Notes: generated by a model from the sequence alone, not told the origin. A stretch of 64,000 nucleotides of DNA from Thiohalobacter sp. IOR34 (GCF_030406045.1 NZ_CP128988.1:1089438-1153437); one strand, 5' to 3'. Counted from the first letter of the stretch, positions 1-13,629 are shown. Translations and numbers: made by a program.

Positions 1-801
<801 letters not shown>

Positions 802-820
802 CGGCAAGCCGGATAGCTGA

Positions 821-857
821 GAATTCAGAATTCAGGAGCCAGAATTCAGGAGCTGGG
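821..857. repeat. 7-bp-periodic repeat array
   Basis: The spacer after dapB contains consecutive heptamers: GAATTCA, GAATTCA, GGAGCCA, GAATTCA, GGAGCTG. Similar heptamer arrays occur at 2217-2296 and 6005-6067, all in this housekeeping cluster. No coding role is visible here. Confidence 0.7.
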
Positions 858-906
858 AGGATCCAGCGGCTATTGGTTCCTTGCCTTTCTCCGGGTCGGG
901 GGTTTT

Positions 907-932
907 TGCCGGTTTCGTGGGTTTCGTGGCCA
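907..932. repeat. remnant of the CCACGAAA-type nonamer repeat (inverted orientation)
   Basis: GGTTTCGTGGGTTTCGTGGCC is two 9-bp units of the dispersed repeat that recurs in the accessory region (for example 53693-53830 and 54822-54930). Only one arm is recognisable here, between dapB and the carA promoter. Confidence 0.55.
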
Positions 933-950
933 TTTCCCCGAGTCCCCGAG

Positions 951-980
951 TTGGACAGCGCTGGGGGGGTGTCGTACAAT
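951..980 (+). promoter_or_regulatory. probable sigma-70 promoter of carA
   Basis: TTGGAC at 951-956 and TACAAT at 975-980 with an 18-bp spacer. This predicts a transcript start near 987 and a leader of about 100 nt before carA. Confidence 0.6.
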
Positions 981-1031
981 TCCGTCTCAACGTGCGCCGG
1001 TCGTTTCGGACCGGTTTCTCTACTGAATTTC

Positions 1032-1067
1032 GAGCGGGATGATCCGGAGCCGGGGTCTTCCCGCTTT
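1032..1067 (+). promoter_or_regulatory. hairpin in the carA leader, possible attenuator
   Basis: AGCGGGA (1033-1039) pairs with TCCCGCT (1059-1065), an inner ATCC/GGGT pairing extends the stem, and TTT follows. It lies between the predicted promoter and the start codon. Pyrimidine-linked attenuation of carAB is known in other bacteria; applying it here is inference. Confidence 0.35.
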
Positions 1068-1089
1068 CTGTATGCGAGTCGGAGGCACC

Positions 1090-2259
1090 TTGAGGAAACC
1101 CGCCCTGTTGGTTCTGGAAGACGGCAGCCTGTTCCGTGGCGAGTCCATCGGTGCCGATGGCCAGACGACGGGCGAGGTGGTGTTCAACACGGCCCTGACC
1201 GGCTATCAGGAGATCCTCACCGATCCCTCCTACGCGCAGCAGATCGTCACCCTGACCTATCCCCACATCGGCAACGTCGGGATCAACGCGGATGACGAGG
1301 AATCCTCACACATCCACTGCGCCGGGCTGGTGATCCGTGACCTGCCGCGGCTGCACAGCAACTGGCGTGCCGAGGAGGCGCTGGATGCCTATCTGGAGCG
1401 TCAGGGGATCGTCGCCATCGCCGGCATCGATACCCGGCGCCTGACCCGCATCCTGCGTGAGAAGGGCGCCCAGGCCGGTTGCATCCTGGCCGGTGAGGCC
1501 GTCGATGAGGCGGCGGCGCTTGCCGCGGCGCAGGCCTTCCCCGGGCTCAAGGGGATGGACCTGGCGAAGGAGGTCACCACTGGCCAGCCCTACGAATGGG
1601 CGCAGGGCAGCTGGACGCTGGAGGACGGCCTGCCGGAGGCGCCGCACCCCGTCGAGGAGAAGCTGCCGCTGCATGTGGTGGCCTACGACTACGGCGTCAA
1701 GCGCAACATCCTGCGCATGCTGGTCGACCGCGGCTGCCGCATCACCGTGGTGCCGGCCCAGACCCCCGCCGAGAAGGTGCTGGAGCTGAAGCCGGACGGG
1801 GTGTTCCTGTCCAACGGTCCCGGCGATCCCGAACCCTGCGACTATGCCATCGAGGCGATCCGCACCCTGCTCGACCGGGAGCTGCCGCTGTTCGGTATCT
1901 GCCTCGGCCACCAGCTGCTGTCGCTGGCTTCAGGGGCGCGGACGGTGAAGATGAAGTTCGGCCACCACGGTGCCAACCATCCGGTGCAGGATCTCGATTC
2001 GGGGGCGGTGATGATCACCAGCCAGAACCATGGCTTCGCGGTGGACGAGGCCAGCCTGCCGGACAATCTGCGTGCCACCCACCGTTCGCTGTTCGACGGT
2101 TCGCTGCAGGGCGTGCACCGCACCGACAAGCCGGCCTTCAGTTTCCAGGGCCACCCCGAGGCGAGCCCGGGACCGCACGATGCGGCGCCGCTCTTCGATC
2201 ACTTTGTGGACTTGATGACTTCCAGGAGCCAGAAGACAGGAACCGGAAGTCAGGAGTGA
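1090..2259 (+). CDS. carA: carbamoyl-phosphate synthase small subunit
   Basis: Glutamine amidotransferase subunit that supplies ammonia to CarB for arginine and pyrimidine synthesis. The N-terminal domain begins [14 protein letters not shown] and the C-terminal class I amidotransferase carries the nucleophile Cys in [10 protein letters not shown] and the HPEASPGP motif. I chose the TTG at 1090, preceded by GGAGG at 1081-1085, because homology to E. coli CarA starts there; ATGs at 1039 and 1072 would add residues with no counterpart. The last residues (about [14 protein letters not shown]) are encoded by a heptamer repeat array and extend beyond the usual C-terminus. carB follows 47 bp downstream. 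Confidence 0.93.
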   Translation: MRKPALLVLEDGSLFRGESIGADGQTTGEVVFNTALTGYQEILTDPSYAQQIVTLTYPHIGNVGINADDEESSHIHCAGLVIRDLPRLHSNWRAEEALDAYLERQGIVAIAGIDTRRLTRILREKGAQAGCILAGEAVDEAAALAAAQAFPGLKGMDLAKEVTTGQPYEWAQGSWTLEDGLPEAPHPVEEKLPLHVVAYDYGVKRNILRMLVDRGCRITVVPAQTPAEKVLELKPDGVFLSNGPGDPEPCDYAIEAIRTLLDRELPLFGICLGHQLLSLASGARTVKMKFGHHGANHPVQDLDSGAVMITSQNHGFAVDEASLPDNLRATHRSLFDGSLQGVHRTDKPAFSFQGHPEASPGPHDAAPLFDHFVDLMTSRSQKTGTGSQE

Positions 2260-2296
2260 AAATCTTCTGACCTCTGGTTCCTGTCTCCTGACTTCC
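2217..2296. repeat. heptamer array forming an inverted repeat across the carA/carB junction
   Basis: Heptamers AGGAGCC, AGAAGAC, AGGAACC, GGAAGTC, AGGAGTG are followed by the reverse-complement set TCTGACC, TCTGGTT, CCTGTCT, CCTGACT. The left half is translated as the end of CarA; the right half is the spacer before carB. The two halves can pair, for example GGAAGTCAGGAG with CTCCTGACTTCC. Confidence 0.7.
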
Positions 2297-2306
2297 CCGA
2301 AAATTT

Positions 2307-5527
<3,221 letters not shown>

Positions 5528-5531
<4 letters not shown>

Positions 5532-6004
5532 ACAAGGTTCCATTGACCAAGCGTGGCGCGGAAAAGCTGCGCGAGGAGCTTCAGCACCTGAAGAGTGTGG
5601 AGCGGCCGCGGGTCATCCAGGCCATCGCTGAGGCGCGCGAGCATGGCGATCTGAAGGAGAACGCAGAATACCATGCCGCCCGCGAACAGCAGAGCTTCAT
5701 CGAGGGCCGTATCCAGGAGATCGAGGGCAAGCTCAGCAACGCCCAGATCATCGACGTCACCCAGATGGAGAACACCGGCAAGGTGATCTTCGGTGCCACC
5801 GTGGACCTGGCCGATGAGGACACCGGGGAGGAGGTGACCTACCAGATCGTCGGCGACGACGAGGCGGATATCAAGCAGGGCCGCATCTCGGTCAGCTCGC
5901 CCATCGCCCGGGCCCTGATCGGCAAGCAGGAGGGCGACGTGGCCACCGTGGCCGCACCGGGCGGCGAGAAGAACTACGAGATCGTCGAGGTGCGGTACGA
6001 ATAG
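5528..6004 (+). CDS. greA: transcription elongation factor GreA
   Basis: Cleavage factor that rescues backtracked RNA polymerase through the secondary channel. 158 aa, the usual length. The N-terminal coiled coil ([14 protein letters not shown] through [10 protein letters not shown]) carries the acidic tip in the [13 protein letters not shown] segment, followed by the C-terminal FKBP-like domain ending [10 protein letters not shown]. The start codon overlaps the carB stop, so greA is the last gene of a carA-carB-greA unit. A heptamer array begins immediately after the stop codon. Confidence 0.97.
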
Positions 6005-6067
6005 GTCAGAAGTCAGAATTCAGAATCCAGAAGTCAGAATTCAGAATCCAGAAGTCAGAAGTCAGAA
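6005..6067. repeat. tandem heptamer array after greA
   Basis: Nine consecutive 7-bp units, mostly GTCAGAA, TTCAGAA and TCCAGAA. It sits between the convergent greA and yhbY genes. Same family as the arrays at 821-857 and 2217-2296. Confidence 0.8.
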
Positions 6068-6117
6068 GCCGGGGGGTGTTCCGTGGCTGTAAAGCCCTTT
6101 TCATGGCTTCCCCCGAT

Positions 6118-6414
6118 TCAGAGTTTGAGCGGGATGCGCGGCTTGTTCGGGCTGCGCCGGAACAGCAGGGCGATGTTGCCGATGCGCTGGATCAGGGTCA
6201 GCTGCAGGCGTTCGCAGATTTCGCCGATCAGCTGATCGCGCAGTTCCCGGTCGCCGACGCTGAGTCGTACCTTCATCAGCTCGTGGTGTTCGATCGAGCG
6301 GTCGATCTCTTCCAGCACGTTGTCGCCCAGACCGCCGCTGCCGACGGTGACTACTGGCTTGAGGCGGTGGCCGAGGCCACGCAGATGGCGTTTCTGGCGT
6401 TCAGTGAGTACCAT
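6118..6414 (-). CDS. yhbY: CRS1/YhbY-family ribosome-associated RNA-binding protein
   Basis: Small RNA-binding protein (98 aa) linked to 50S assembly. The sequence starts [20 protein letters not shown] and carries the family GxxG loop ([10 protein letters not shown]), then [10 protein letters not shown] and [10 protein letters not shown]. It is transcribed divergently from rlmE, about 100 bp apart, and is convergent with greA. This arrangement is shared with E. coli and Pseudomonas. Confidence 0.95.
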   Translation of the reverse strand: MVLTERQKRHLRGLGHRLKPVVTVGSGGLGDNVLEEIDRSIEHHELMKVRLSVGDRELRDQLIGEICERLQLTLIQRIGNIALLFRRSPNKPRIPLKL

Positions 6415-6520
6415 TCGGGGGTCCTGCGGTGAAAAGTGGCGGACAACCGGGGCCCGCCATGCGATTGAAATCAGGGCCTATCATACCCATCTTCTCCCTC
6501 GATCAGCGAATTTTTTTCCC

Positions 6521-7141
6521 ATGGCCCGTAGCAAGAGCAGCCGACGCTGGCTGAAGGAACATTTCGACGACGAGTTCGTCCAGCGGGCGCAACGCGAGGG
6601 CTACCGCTCGCGCGCCGTCTACAAGCTGGAGGAGTTGGACCGGAAATATCGCATCCTGCGTCCCGGGATGACCGTGGTCGATCTGGGGGCGGCGCCTGGC
6701 GGCTGGTCGCAGTACGCGGCCCGGGTGCTGGGTGGCAAGGGGCGCGTCATCGCGCTGGACATCCTGCCCATGGACGACCTCCCCGGGGTACGTTTCCTGC
6801 AAGGCGACTTCCGTGACGACGAGGTGCTGGCGGCCTTCCAGGCGCTGGTCGGTGAGCAGCCGGTCGACCTGGTGATGTCGGACATGGCGCCGAACATGGC
6901 CGGCATGGAGGCCATCGACCTGCCGCGCGCCATGTACCTGGTGGAACTGGCCGCGGATTTCGCCGCCGGGCATCTGCGCGCCGGGGGAAGTTTCCTGTCC
7001 AAGGTGTTCCAGGGCGAGGGTTTCGATGAACTGGTGCGGTCGATGCGTGGTCAATATGAAAGGGTCGTGGTGCGCAAACCGCGTGCCTCGAGGCCGCGTT
7101 CGCGGGAGGTCTACCTGCTGGCGAGTGGCCGCAAACTGTAG
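6521..7141 (+). CDS. rlmE: 23S rRNA (uridine-2'-O-)-methyltransferase RlmE (FtsJ/RrmJ)
   Basis: SAM-dependent 2'-O-methylation of U2552 in 23S rRNA. 206 aa. Start ATG 6521 gives [17 protein letters not shown], matching the family start; in-frame codons upstream encode unrelated residues. SAM motif I is [15 protein letters not shown]. The K-D-K-E methyltransferase residues are visible: Lys in [11 protein letters not shown], Asp in MSDMAPN, Lys in FLSKVFQGE and Glu in SREVYLLA. ftsH follows, as in the E. coli rlmE-ftsH unit. Confidence 0.96.
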   Translation: MARSKSSRRWLKEHFDDEFVQRAQREGYRSRAVYKLEELDRKYRILRPGMTVVDLGAAPGGWSQYAARVLGGKGRVIALDILPMDDLPGVRFLQGDFRDDEVLAAFQALVGEQPVDLVMSDMAPNMAGMEAIDLPRAMYLVELAADFAAGHLRAGGSFLSKVFQGEGFDELVRSMRGQYERVVVRKPRASRPRSREVYLLASGRKL

Positions 7142-7237
7142 TAAGGTCGAACGAAGGCCCTGCTGAAATCGCTATAACCTGTATGTTTGCAGGGGGTTAC
7201 GCGCGAATCGCGTGACCATGAACTTGAGGTATAGACG

Positions 7238-9178
7238 TTGAACGACATGGCAAAGAATCTGGTTCTCTGGGTGGTCATCGCCATCGTGCTGATGACGGTG
7301 TTCAATAATTTCGGACCGCCCACCCAGCGTACCGACACCATCGGCTATTCGGATTTCATCGCCCAGGTGAAATCCGGCCAGGTGGCCCAGGTCACCATCC
7401 AGGAGCGCACCATCCACGGCCAGACCACGGCGGGGGAACGCTTCACCACCTATGCGCCGGACGATCCGAAGCTGATCGACGACCTGCTGGCCAACAATGT
7501 GCGGGTGATCGCCAAGCCGCGTGACGAGCAGAGCCTGCTGACGCAGATCTTCATCTCCTGGTTCCCGATGCTGTTGCTGATCGGCGTCTGGGTATTCTTC
7601 ATGCGCCAGATGCAGGGCGGCGGGGGTGGTCGCGGTGCCATGTCCTTCGGCAAGTCGCGGGCGCGGATGCTGGGCGAGGATCAGGTCAAGGTGACCTTTG
7701 CCGACGTGGCCGGCGTCGAGGAGGCCAAGGAGGAGGTCGCCGAGCTGGTCGAGTTCCTGCGCGACCCGAGCAAGTTCCAGAAGCTGGGCGGCAAGATTCC
7801 GAGCGGCGTGCTGATGGTCGGTTCTCCCGGCACCGGCAAGACCCTGCTCGCCAAGGCCATCGCCGGCGAGGCCAAGGTGCCGTTCTTCACCATCTCCGGT
7901 TCCGATTTCGTGGAGATGTTCGTCGGCGTCGGTGCCTCCCGCGTGCGTGACATGTTCGAGCAGGCCAAGAAGCACGCCCCCTGCATCATCTTCATCGACG
8001 AGATCGATGCCGTCGGTCGCCACCGTGGTGCCGGCCTGGGCGGCGGCCACGACGAACGCGAGCAGACCCTCAACCAGCTGCTGGTGGAGATGGACGGTTT
8101 CGAGGGCAACGAGGGCGTGATCGTCATTGCCGCCACCAACCGTCCCGACGTGCTGGACCCGGCGCTGCTGCGCCCCGGGCGCTTTGACCGCCAGGTGGTG
8201 GTGCCGCTGCCGGACATCCGCGGCCGCGAGCAGATCCTCAAGGTGCACATGCGCAAGGTGCCGCTGGGGGAGGGCATCGATCCGAGGATCCTGGCCCGCG
8301 GCACGCCCGGTTTCTCCGGTGCCGATCTGGCCAACCTGGTCAACGAGGCCTCGCTGTTCGCCGCCCGCGCCAACAAGCGGGTGGTGGAGATGGAGGACTT
8401 CGAGAAGGCCAAGGACAAGATCATGATGGGCGCCGAGCGGCGCTCGATGGTGATGAGTGACGAGGAGAAGAAGCTCACCGCCTATCACGAGGCCGGTCAC
8501 GCCATCGTCGGCCGGCTGGTGCCGGAGCATGATCCGGTGCACAAGGTGAGCATCATCCCCCGTGGCCGGGCCCTGGGCGTGACCCTGTTCCTGCCCGAGG
8601 AGGACCGGCACAGCTTCAGCAAGCGGCGTCTGGAGAGTCAGATCTCCAGCCTGTTCGGCGGCCGCATCGCCGAGGAGCTGATCTTCGGATCCGAGGCGGT
8701 GACCACCGGCGCCTCCAACGACATCCAGCGCGCCACCGAGCTGGCACGCAACATGGTCACCCGCTGGGGCTTGTCCGACCAGCTGGGGCCGCTGACCTAC
8801 GGCGAGGAGGAAGGCGAGGTGTTCCTCGGCCATTCCGTGACCCAGCACAAGAACATCTCCGACGACACGGCCCATGCCATCGACGAGGAGGTGCGGGCCA
8901 TCGTCGACCGCAATTACCAGCGCGCCGAACAGCTGCTCAAGGACAACGAGGACATTCTGCATGCCATGGCCGAGGCGCTGATCAAATACGAGACCATCGA
9001 TTCGCATCAGATCGATGACCTGATGGCCCGCCGCGAGGTGCGTCCGCCCCAGGACTGGAGCGACACCCCGTCCAGCGGTGGTGGCAGCGCAGCGGGTAGC
9101 GATGAGTCCGAGGCTGGCCGCGAGGCCGGCAAGGGCACGGCCGAGGGGCCGATCGGCGGCCCGGCCAGCCAGCACTGA
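7238..9178 (+). CDS. ftsH: ATP-dependent zinc metalloprotease FtsH
   Basis: Membrane-anchored AAA protease that degrades membrane proteins and regulators such as LpxC and sigma-32 in E. coli. Two N-terminal membrane segments (about residues 7-24 and 102-122) flank a periplasmic domain. The AAA module has Walker A GSPGTGKT, where most homologues read GPPGTGKT, Walker B IIFIDEID and the second region of homology RPGRFDRQ. Zinc motif is HEAGH. Start TTG 7238 ([11 protein letters not shown]) has GAGGT about 8 bases upstream; ATG 7247 is the alternative. The C-terminal tail is Gly/Ser-rich and variable, as is usual. Confidence 0.97.
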   Translation: MNDMAKNLVLWVVIAIVLMTVFNNFGPPTQRTDTIGYSDFIAQVKSGQVAQVTIQERTIHGQTTAGERFTTYAPDDPKLIDDLLANNVRVIAKPRDEQSLLTQIFISWFPMLLLIGVWVFFMRQMQGGGGGRGAMSFGKSRARMLGEDQVKVTFADVAGVEEAKEEVAELVEFLRDPSKFQKLGGKIPSGVLMVGSPGTGKTLLAKAIAGEAKVPFFTISGSDFVEMFVGVGASRVRDMFEQAKKHAPCIIFIDEIDAVGRHRGAGLGGGHDEREQTLNQLLVEMDGFEGNEGVIVIAATNRPDVLDPALLRPGRFDRQVVVPLPDIRGREQILKVHMRKVPLGEGIDPRILARGTPGFSGADLANLVNEASLFAARANKRVVEMEDFEKAKDKIMMGAERRSMVMSDEEKKLTAYHEAGHAIVGRLVPEHDPVHKVSIIPRGRALGVTLFLPEEDRHSFSKRRLESQISSLFGGRIAEELIFGSEAVTTGASNDIQRATELARNMVTRWGLSDQLGPLTYGEEEGEVFLGHSVTQHKNISDDTAHAIDEEVRAIVDRNYQRAEQLLKDNEDILHAMAEALIKYETIDSHQIDDLMARREVRPPQDWSDTPSSGGGSAAGSDESEAGREAGKGTAEGPIGGPASQH

Positions 9179-9198
9179 GGCCGCGCCAATCCCTGTCC

Positions 9199-9225
9199 GT
9201 CCGCCAGCCGCAAGGGCTGGCGGAC
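9199..9225 (+). terminator. strong hairpin between ftsH and folP
   Basis: GTCCGCCAGCC (9199-9209) and GGCTGGCGGAC (9215-9225) form a perfect 11-bp stem with a 5-base loop. No T-run follows, so it may be an mRNA-stabilising or factor-dependent stop rather than an intrinsic terminator. Confidence 0.5.
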
Positions 9226-9263
9226 GCCGCCTTCAGGATGGTTCCTCTCGGACACCCGGTATC

Positions 9264-10118
9264 ATGAACCAGGCACCCGCATCGCCGATGCCGCTGGACT
9301 GCAATGGCCGGCCGCTGTGGCTCGACCGGCCCCAGGTGATGGGGGTGCTCAACGTCACCCCCGACTCCTTTTCCGATGGTGGTCGTTTCAGCGGACGTGA
9401 CGCCGCTCTGGCCCATGCCCGGGCCATGGCCGAGGCCGGTGCCGCGGTGATCGACGTCGGCGGCGAGTCGACCCGGCCTGGCGCCGCGCCCGTTTCCGAA
9501 CAGGAGGAACTGGACCGGGTTCTGCCGGTGATCGAGGCGCTGGCTGCGGAGATCGAACTGCCGTTGTCCATCGATACCAGCAAGCCCGGCGTGATGCGCG
9601 CCGCGGTGGCTGCCGGTGCCGGCCTGATCAACGACGTGCGGGCCCTGCGGGAGCCCGGTGCCCTGCAGGCTGCGGCCGAGCTGGGCGTGCCGCTGTGCCT
9701 GATGCACATGCAGGGTGAGCCGCGCAGCATGCAGCAGGCGCCGAGCTACGGCGACGTGCTGGCCGAGGTGCAGGCTTTCCTGCTGGAGCGGGCCGCGGCC
9801 TGCCAGGCGGCCGGCGTGCCGCGCGAGCATATCCTGCTCGATCCGGGTTTTGGTTTCGGCAAGACGGTGGAACATAATCTCAGTCTGTTGAAGCATCTCG
9901 ACCGTCTGGCCGCGGCCGGCTATCCGTTGCTGGTCGGTCTGTCGCGCAAGTCGCTGATCGGCGCCGTGCTTGGCCTGCCGGTGGCGGACAGGCTGCATCC
10001 CAGCGTGGCGCTGGCGGTGATCGCCGCCTGGCAGGGTGCGCGTCTGATCCGGGTGCACGACGTGGCGGCCACGGTGCAGGCGCTGGGAATGTGCGCCGCG
10101 GTGCAGGCCGCGGATTGA
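9264..10118 (+). CDS. folP: dihydropteroate synthase
   Basis: Condenses 6-hydroxymethyl-dihydropterin pyrophosphate with p-aminobenzoate in folate synthesis; the target of sulfonamides. 284 aa. Hallmarks: [14 protein letters not shown], the GGESTRPGA pyrophosphate loop, SIDTSKPGV, and [14 protein letters not shown] with [11 protein letters not shown]. Start ATG 9264 ([12 protein letters not shown]) was chosen because the upstream in-frame extension overlaps ftsH and has no family similarity. glmM follows. Confidence 0.96.
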   Translation: MNQAPASPMPLDCNGRPLWLDRPQVMGVLNVTPDSFSDGGRFSGRDAALAHARAMAEAGAAVIDVGGESTRPGAAPVSEQEELDRVLPVIEALAAEIELPLSIDTSKPGVMRAAVAAGAGLINDVRALREPGALQAAAELGVPLCLMHMQGEPRSMQQAPSYGDVLAEVQAFLLERAAACQAAGVPREHILLDPGFGFGKTVEHNLSLLKHLDRLAAAGYPLLVGLSRKSLIGAVLGLPVADRLHPSVALAVIAAWQGARLIRVHDVAATVQALGMCAAVQAAD

Positions 10119-10204
10119 TCAAGCTTGCCCCCTGGTGGCCGATGGCAGGCAGGGGAGGGGCCGGTGATGTCGCCGGCGGGAACCGGGCAGGAGGAGTTTC
10201 GCCC

Positions 10205-11545
10205 ATGAGCAGGAAGTATTTTGGAACGGACGGTATCCGCGGGCGGGTCGGTGAGGCACCGGTGACGGCGGATTTCATGCTCAAGCTGGGCTGGGCCATC
10301 GGCCGGGTGCTGGGCAACGGTAGCTGCGACAAGGTGCTGATCGGCAAGGACACGCGGATCTCGGGCTACATGTTCGAGTCCTCGCTGGAAGCCGGACTGT
10401 CCGCGGCCGGGATGGACATCCGGCTGCTCGGGCCGATGCCGACGCCGGCCATCGCCTATCTGACCCGGACCCTGCACTGCTGCGCCGGTATCGTCATCAG
10501 CGCCTCGCACAACCCGTATTACGACAACGGCGTGAAGTTCTTCTCCGCCCAGGGGACCAAGTTGCCGGACGAGGTCGAGGCCGAGATCGAGGCGGTGCTG
10601 GACAGCCCCATGCACACCGTGGACTCGGCGCGGCTCGGCAAGGCGGAACGGGTGGTGGATGCCGGGGGGCGCTATATCGAATTCTGCAAGAGCACCGTGC
10701 CGCTGGGCCTCAGCCTGCGCGGCCTCAAGATCGTTGTCGACTGCGCCAACGGCGCCACCTACCAGGTGGCGCCGGCGGTGCTGGACGAGCTGGGTGCCGA
10801 GGTCATCCCGTTCGGCGTGGAACCGGACGGGTTGAACATCAACGAGGGTTGTGGCTCCACCCAGCCGGCTGCGCTGCAGGCCGCGGTGCTGGAGCTGGGC
10901 GCAGACCTCGGCATCGCCTTCGACGGCGACGGCGACCGGGTGGTGATGGTCGATCATCGCGGCGAGCTGGTCGATGGCGACGAACTGTTGTACATCATCG
11001 CTCGTTCCCGTCAGACCGCGGGCCAGCTTCGCGGTGGCGTGGTCGGCACCCTGATGACCAACCTGGGGCTGGAGCATGCCCTGCGCGAGCTCGGCATCAC
11101 TCTCTACCGGGCCCGGGTCGGTGACCGCCACGTGCTGGAGATGCTGCGTGCCGAAGGCTGCGTCATCGGCGGCGAGTCCTCCGGACACATCATCTGCCTG
11201 GACCGGACCAGCACCGGGGACGGCATCGTCTCGGCGCTGCAGGTTCTGCATGAGATCGTCGCCACCGGCCGCAGCCTGGCCGAGCTGCGGGCCGGGGTGA
11301 GCAAGTATCCGCAACACATGATCAACGTGCCAATCGCCCGGCGCGCCGCCCTCGACGATTCGGAACAGGTGGCCGCTGCGGTGCGCGAGGCCGAGACGCG
11401 GCTGGCCGGCCATGGCCGGGTGCTGCTGCGGCCCTCGGGTACCGAACCGGTGATCCGGGTCATGGTCGAGGCCGACGACGAAGCGCTGGTGATGCGGGAG
11501 GCGTCGGCGTTGGCCGAGGTGGTGGCCGAGGTCTTCGGCGCCTGA
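10205..11545 (+). CDS. glmM: phosphoglucosamine mutase
   Basis: Interconverts glucosamine-6-phosphate and glucosamine-1-phosphate on the way to UDP-GlcNAc. 446 aa. Begins [16 protein letters not shown]. The phosphoserine loop is [13 protein letters not shown], the metal loop [12 protein letters not shown], the sugar-binding motif GGESSGHI, and the phosphate-binding C-terminal motif [12 protein letters not shown]. Start ATG 10205 follows CAGGAGGAG with suitable spacing. folP-glmM adjacency is conserved in gammaproteobacteria. Confidence 0.97.
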   Translation: MSRKYFGTDGIRGRVGEAPVTADFMLKLGWAIGRVLGNGSCDKVLIGKDTRISGYMFESSLEAGLSAAGMDIRLLGPMPTPAIAYLTRTLHCCAGIVISASHNPYYDNGVKFFSAQGTKLPDEVEAEIEAVLDSPMHTVDSARLGKAERVVDAGGRYIEFCKSTVPLGLSLRGLKIVVDCANGATYQVAPAVLDELGAEVIPFGVEPDGLNINEGCGSTQPAALQAAVLELGADLGIAFDGDGDRVVMVDHRGELVDGDELLYIIARSRQTAGQLRGGVVGTLMTNLGLEHALRELGITLYRARVGDRHVLEMLRAEGCVIGGESSGHIICLDRTSTGDGIVSALQVLHEIVATGRSLAELRAGVSKYPQHMINVPIARRAALDDSEQVAAAVREAETRLAGHGRVLLRPSGTEPVIRVMVEADDEALVMREASALAEVVAEVFGA

Positions 11546-11584
11546 TGGGGGTGGTCGCGGCTATCGAAACCGCGGCGACGTCTG

Positions 11585-11607
11585 TTTTTCGCGGGTTTCG
11601 CGGCCAT
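11585..11607. repeat. remnant of the nonamer repeat family
   Basis: TTTTCGCGGGTTTCGCGGCC is a diverged arm of the repeat seen at 907-932 and in the accessory region. It lies between glmM and its terminator. Confidence 0.4.
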
Positions 11608-11642
11608 ACCCCAGTTCCCCGGCAAAATTGATTTTTTTCGGT

Positions 11643-11669
11643 CGGGCGGCTAAGCTTGCCGCCCGTTTT
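11643..11669 (+). terminator. intrinsic terminator of glmM
   Basis: GGGCGGC (11644-11650), a seven-base loop TAAGCTT, then GCCGCCC (11658-11664) and GTTTTG. TTGATT at 11627-11632 and TAAGCT at 11651-11656 are also 18 bp apart, so the same DNA could hold a promoter for tpiA. The two readings cannot be separated by eye. Confidence 0.55.
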
Positions 11670-11696
11670 GATTGCGATTTCCCGGGAGACTGACGC

Positions 11697-12455
11697 ATGC
11701 GACAACCTCTGGTGGCCGGTAACTGGAAGATGAATGGTTCCCTCGACAGCATTCGCACGCTGGTCGACGGCATCAAGGCAGGCCTCGGCGAGGTGAAGAG
11801 CGCGGCGGTGTGCGTCTGTCCGCCCTATGTCTATATCCCGCAGGTGGTCGAGATGCTGGACGGTACTGTCGTCGCCGTCGGTGGTCAGGACGTCAGCGAC
11901 CAGGAGGCCGGCGCCTTCACCGGCGAGGTCTCCGGCACCATGCTCAAGGACGTCGGCTGCCGGTACGTCATCGTCGGCCACTCCGAGCGGCGCAGCATCT
12001 ACGGCGAGAGCGACGAATTCACGGCGCGCAAGTTCGCCGCCGCCCGCCGTTTCGGCCTGACGCCCATCCTCTGTGTCGGTGAGCTGCTGGAGGAACGCGA
12101 GAAGGGGATCACCGATGAGGTGGTCGCCCGTCAGCTGGACGCGGTGATCGAACTGGAGGGCATCGCTGCCCTGGCCGATGCGGTGATCGCCTACGAGCCG
12201 GTATGGGCCATCGGTACCGGCAAGACCGCCAGCCCGGAGCAGGCCCAGGAGGTCCATGCCTTCATCCGTCAGAAGCTGGCCGGGCTCGATGCCGGTGTCG
12301 CCGAGAAGGTGCAGATCCTCTATGGCGGCAGCGTCAAGGCGGCCAACGCGGCCGAGCTGTTCGGTATGGCGGACATCGACGGTGGCCTGATCGGCGGCGC
12401 CTCGCTGAGTGCCGACGAATTCCTGGCCATCTGCCGTGCCCCGGACGCCGTTTGA
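11697..12455 (+). CDS. tpiA: triosephosphate isomerase
   Basis: Glycolytic/Calvin-cycle enzyme that interconverts dihydroxyacetone phosphate and glyceraldehyde-3-phosphate. 252 aa. The catalytic Lys lies in GNWKMNGS, the His in IVGHSERR, and the Glu in the [14 protein letters not shown] loop; the phosphate-binding [11 protein letters not shown] motif is near the C-terminus. The start ATG is preceded by CCGGGAGAC. secG follows after 17 bp, the usual gammaproteobacterial pairing. Confidence 0.98.
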   Translation: MRQPLVAGNWKMNGSLDSIRTLVDGIKAGLGEVKSAAVCVCPPYVYIPQVVEMLDGTVVAVGGQDVSDQEAGAFTGEVSGTMLKDVGCRYVIVGHSERRSIYGESDEFTARKFAAARRFGLTPILCVGELLEEREKGITDEVVARQLDAVIELEGIAALADAVIAYEPVWAIGTGKTASPEQAQEVHAFIRQKLAGLDAGVAEKVQILYGGSVKAANAAELFGMADIDGGLIGGASLSADEFLAICRAPDAV

Positions 12456-12472
12456 GGTTAAAATAACATCCC

Positions 12473-12868
12473 ATGTATTCGATTCTGCTGGTCTTTCAGG
12501 TTCTGCTCGCCATCGGCGTGATCGTCCTGGTGCTGCTGCAGCACGGCAAGGGGGCGGATGCCGGTGCGGCCTTCGGCAGCGGCGCCTCGGCGACGGTGTT
12601 CGGTGCCCAGGGCTCCGGCAACTTCCTGAGCCGCAGCACCGCCATCCTCGCCGCCCTGTTCTTCGCCAACAGTCTGCTGCTGTCCAGCGAATGGGTGCTG
12701 GGCGACCGCCGGGCGCCGGCCAGTGTGGCTGAACAGCTGGCGCCGGCCGTGAACCAGGTGCCGGCAGAGACCCCGGCCGCCAAGAAGCAAGAGGCGACCG
12801 ATCTGCCGCCGGCCGATCTGCCACCGGCGGACGGGGCGGCTGGCGCCGGCAGCGACCTGCCGAACTAG
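12473..12868 (+). CDS. secG: preprotein translocase subunit SecG
   Basis: Inner-membrane component of SecYEG. 131 aa. Two membrane helices (about residues 3-22 and 53-72) are separated by the conserved loop [19 protein letters not shown]. The C-terminal tail is long, Pro/Ala-rich and low-complexity. The stop codon TAG falls on the outer edge of a palindromic element that begins at 12869, so the insertion may have set the present C-terminus. Confidence 0.95.
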   Translation: MYSILLVFQVLLAIGVIVLVLLQHGKGADAGAAFGSGASATVFGAQGSGNFLSRSTAILAALFFANSLLLSSEWVLGDRRAPASVAEQLAPAVNQVPAETPAAKKQEATDLPPADLPPADGAAGAGSDLPN

Positions 12869-13010
12869 CAGGCCGTTGAAAAAGTCTCTGGCGAGTGCGA
12901 GACAAGGCAAAAAATGGCGAAAAAGCGCAGTTTACATGGCCGTAAATGAGCATTTTGAGCCATTTTTTTAACGCCGTATCGTGCCGTCAGAGGGTTTTTC
13001 AACAGCCTGC
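12869..13010. repeat. 142-bp palindromic MITE-like element
   Basis: Terminal inverted repeats CAGGCCGTTGAAAAA (from 12869) and TTTTTCAACAGCCTG (ending near 13009). Interior pairs include CTCTGGCG with the CGTCAGAG region, ATGGC with GCCAT, and a central TTTAC/GTAAA around ATGGCC, so the whole unit folds into one imperfect hairpin. It lies between secG and tRNA-Leu and could act as a bidirectional terminator. No coding content. Confidence 0.75.
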
Positions 13011-13043
13011 TGGCAGCATTTGGGCCTCATTCACACATATCTT

Positions 13044-13128
13044 GCCGAAGTGGTGGAATTGGTAGACACGCTATCTTGAGGGGGTAGTGGCGAAAGCCGT
13101 GCCGGTTCGAGTCCGGCCTTCGGCACCA
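13044..13128 (+). tRNA. tRNA-Leu (GAG)
   Basis: 85 nt. Acceptor stem GCCGAAG/CTTCGGC, A73 and encoded CCA. The anticodon arm is CTATC-TTGAGGG-GGTAG, giving anticodon GAG. A class II long variable arm is present (TGGCGAAAGCCG), and the T arm is CCGG-TTCGAGT-CCGG. The position after secG matches E. coli (secG-leuU) and Pseudomonas. Confidence 0.97.
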
Positions 13129-13196
13129 TCTATGCAACGGGGCTCAAGGGCCCCGTTTTTTGTTGTCCAGATGCGCTTTTCCGCGCTTTGTATTTA

Positions 13197-13459
13197 CTAA
13201 GACAAACGATAACAAAGCCTCATTCAGCGGGTCTCTGGTCGATCAGCCCGCAAGGCGTAATGGCGCCGGCAGGGTGATTCCCTGTCAAGCCATTGCAACG
13301 TTGCGGATGGCCGTCCAGAGGCCCGCCCGCAGGGAGCTTGCCAGGCGCCCCGGCTCTGCGTTGTGCCCCTTGGCAAGGGCGGGCCATTCCCTGCGGAGCA
13401 CGCCTTGATCCGGGGCGCCTGGCAAGCTCTGAATGAGGCTTTGTTATCGTTTGTCTTAG
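13197..13459. mobile_element. 263-bp MITE flanked by TA, copy 1
   Basis: A perfect 31-bp terminal inverted repeat begins CTAAGACAAACGATAACAAA and its complement closes the element at 13459. TA is present on both outer sides (13195-13196 and 13460-13461), as expected for IS630/Tc1-mariner-type insertion. The interior has no credible gene. A second copy lies at 51087-51348 with the same ends, the same TA flanks and a diverged but related interior. Confidence 0.85.
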
Positions 13460-13529
13460 TATGCCTGGACAAATTCTATTGTTGACCATATCTGTCTGAT
13501 TATGAAAATAAATATGTGGCGTCGACGGC

Positions 13530-13559
13530 TTGACAGCTTCGCTGTCTCTGGCCTAGACT
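13530..13559 (+). promoter_or_regulatory. probable sigma-70 promoter of the nuo operon
   Basis: TTGACA at 13530-13535 and TAGACT at 13554-13559 with an 18-bp spacer, giving a leader of about 65 nt before nuoA. The stretch between the MITE and this site (13460-13529) is A+T-rich; I see nothing else in it. Confidence 0.6.
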
Positions 13560-13629
13560 GCGCGCTCGACGCGGCGTATGCTGATGCGCGCGGACACCTT
13601 GCCATTCAAGGCCACCGGAAGCCGATCGC

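Noticed and set aside
12869-13010. Integron attC site
   Set aside because: The element is palindromic but lacks recognisable attC core sites, and there is no integrase or cassette array.
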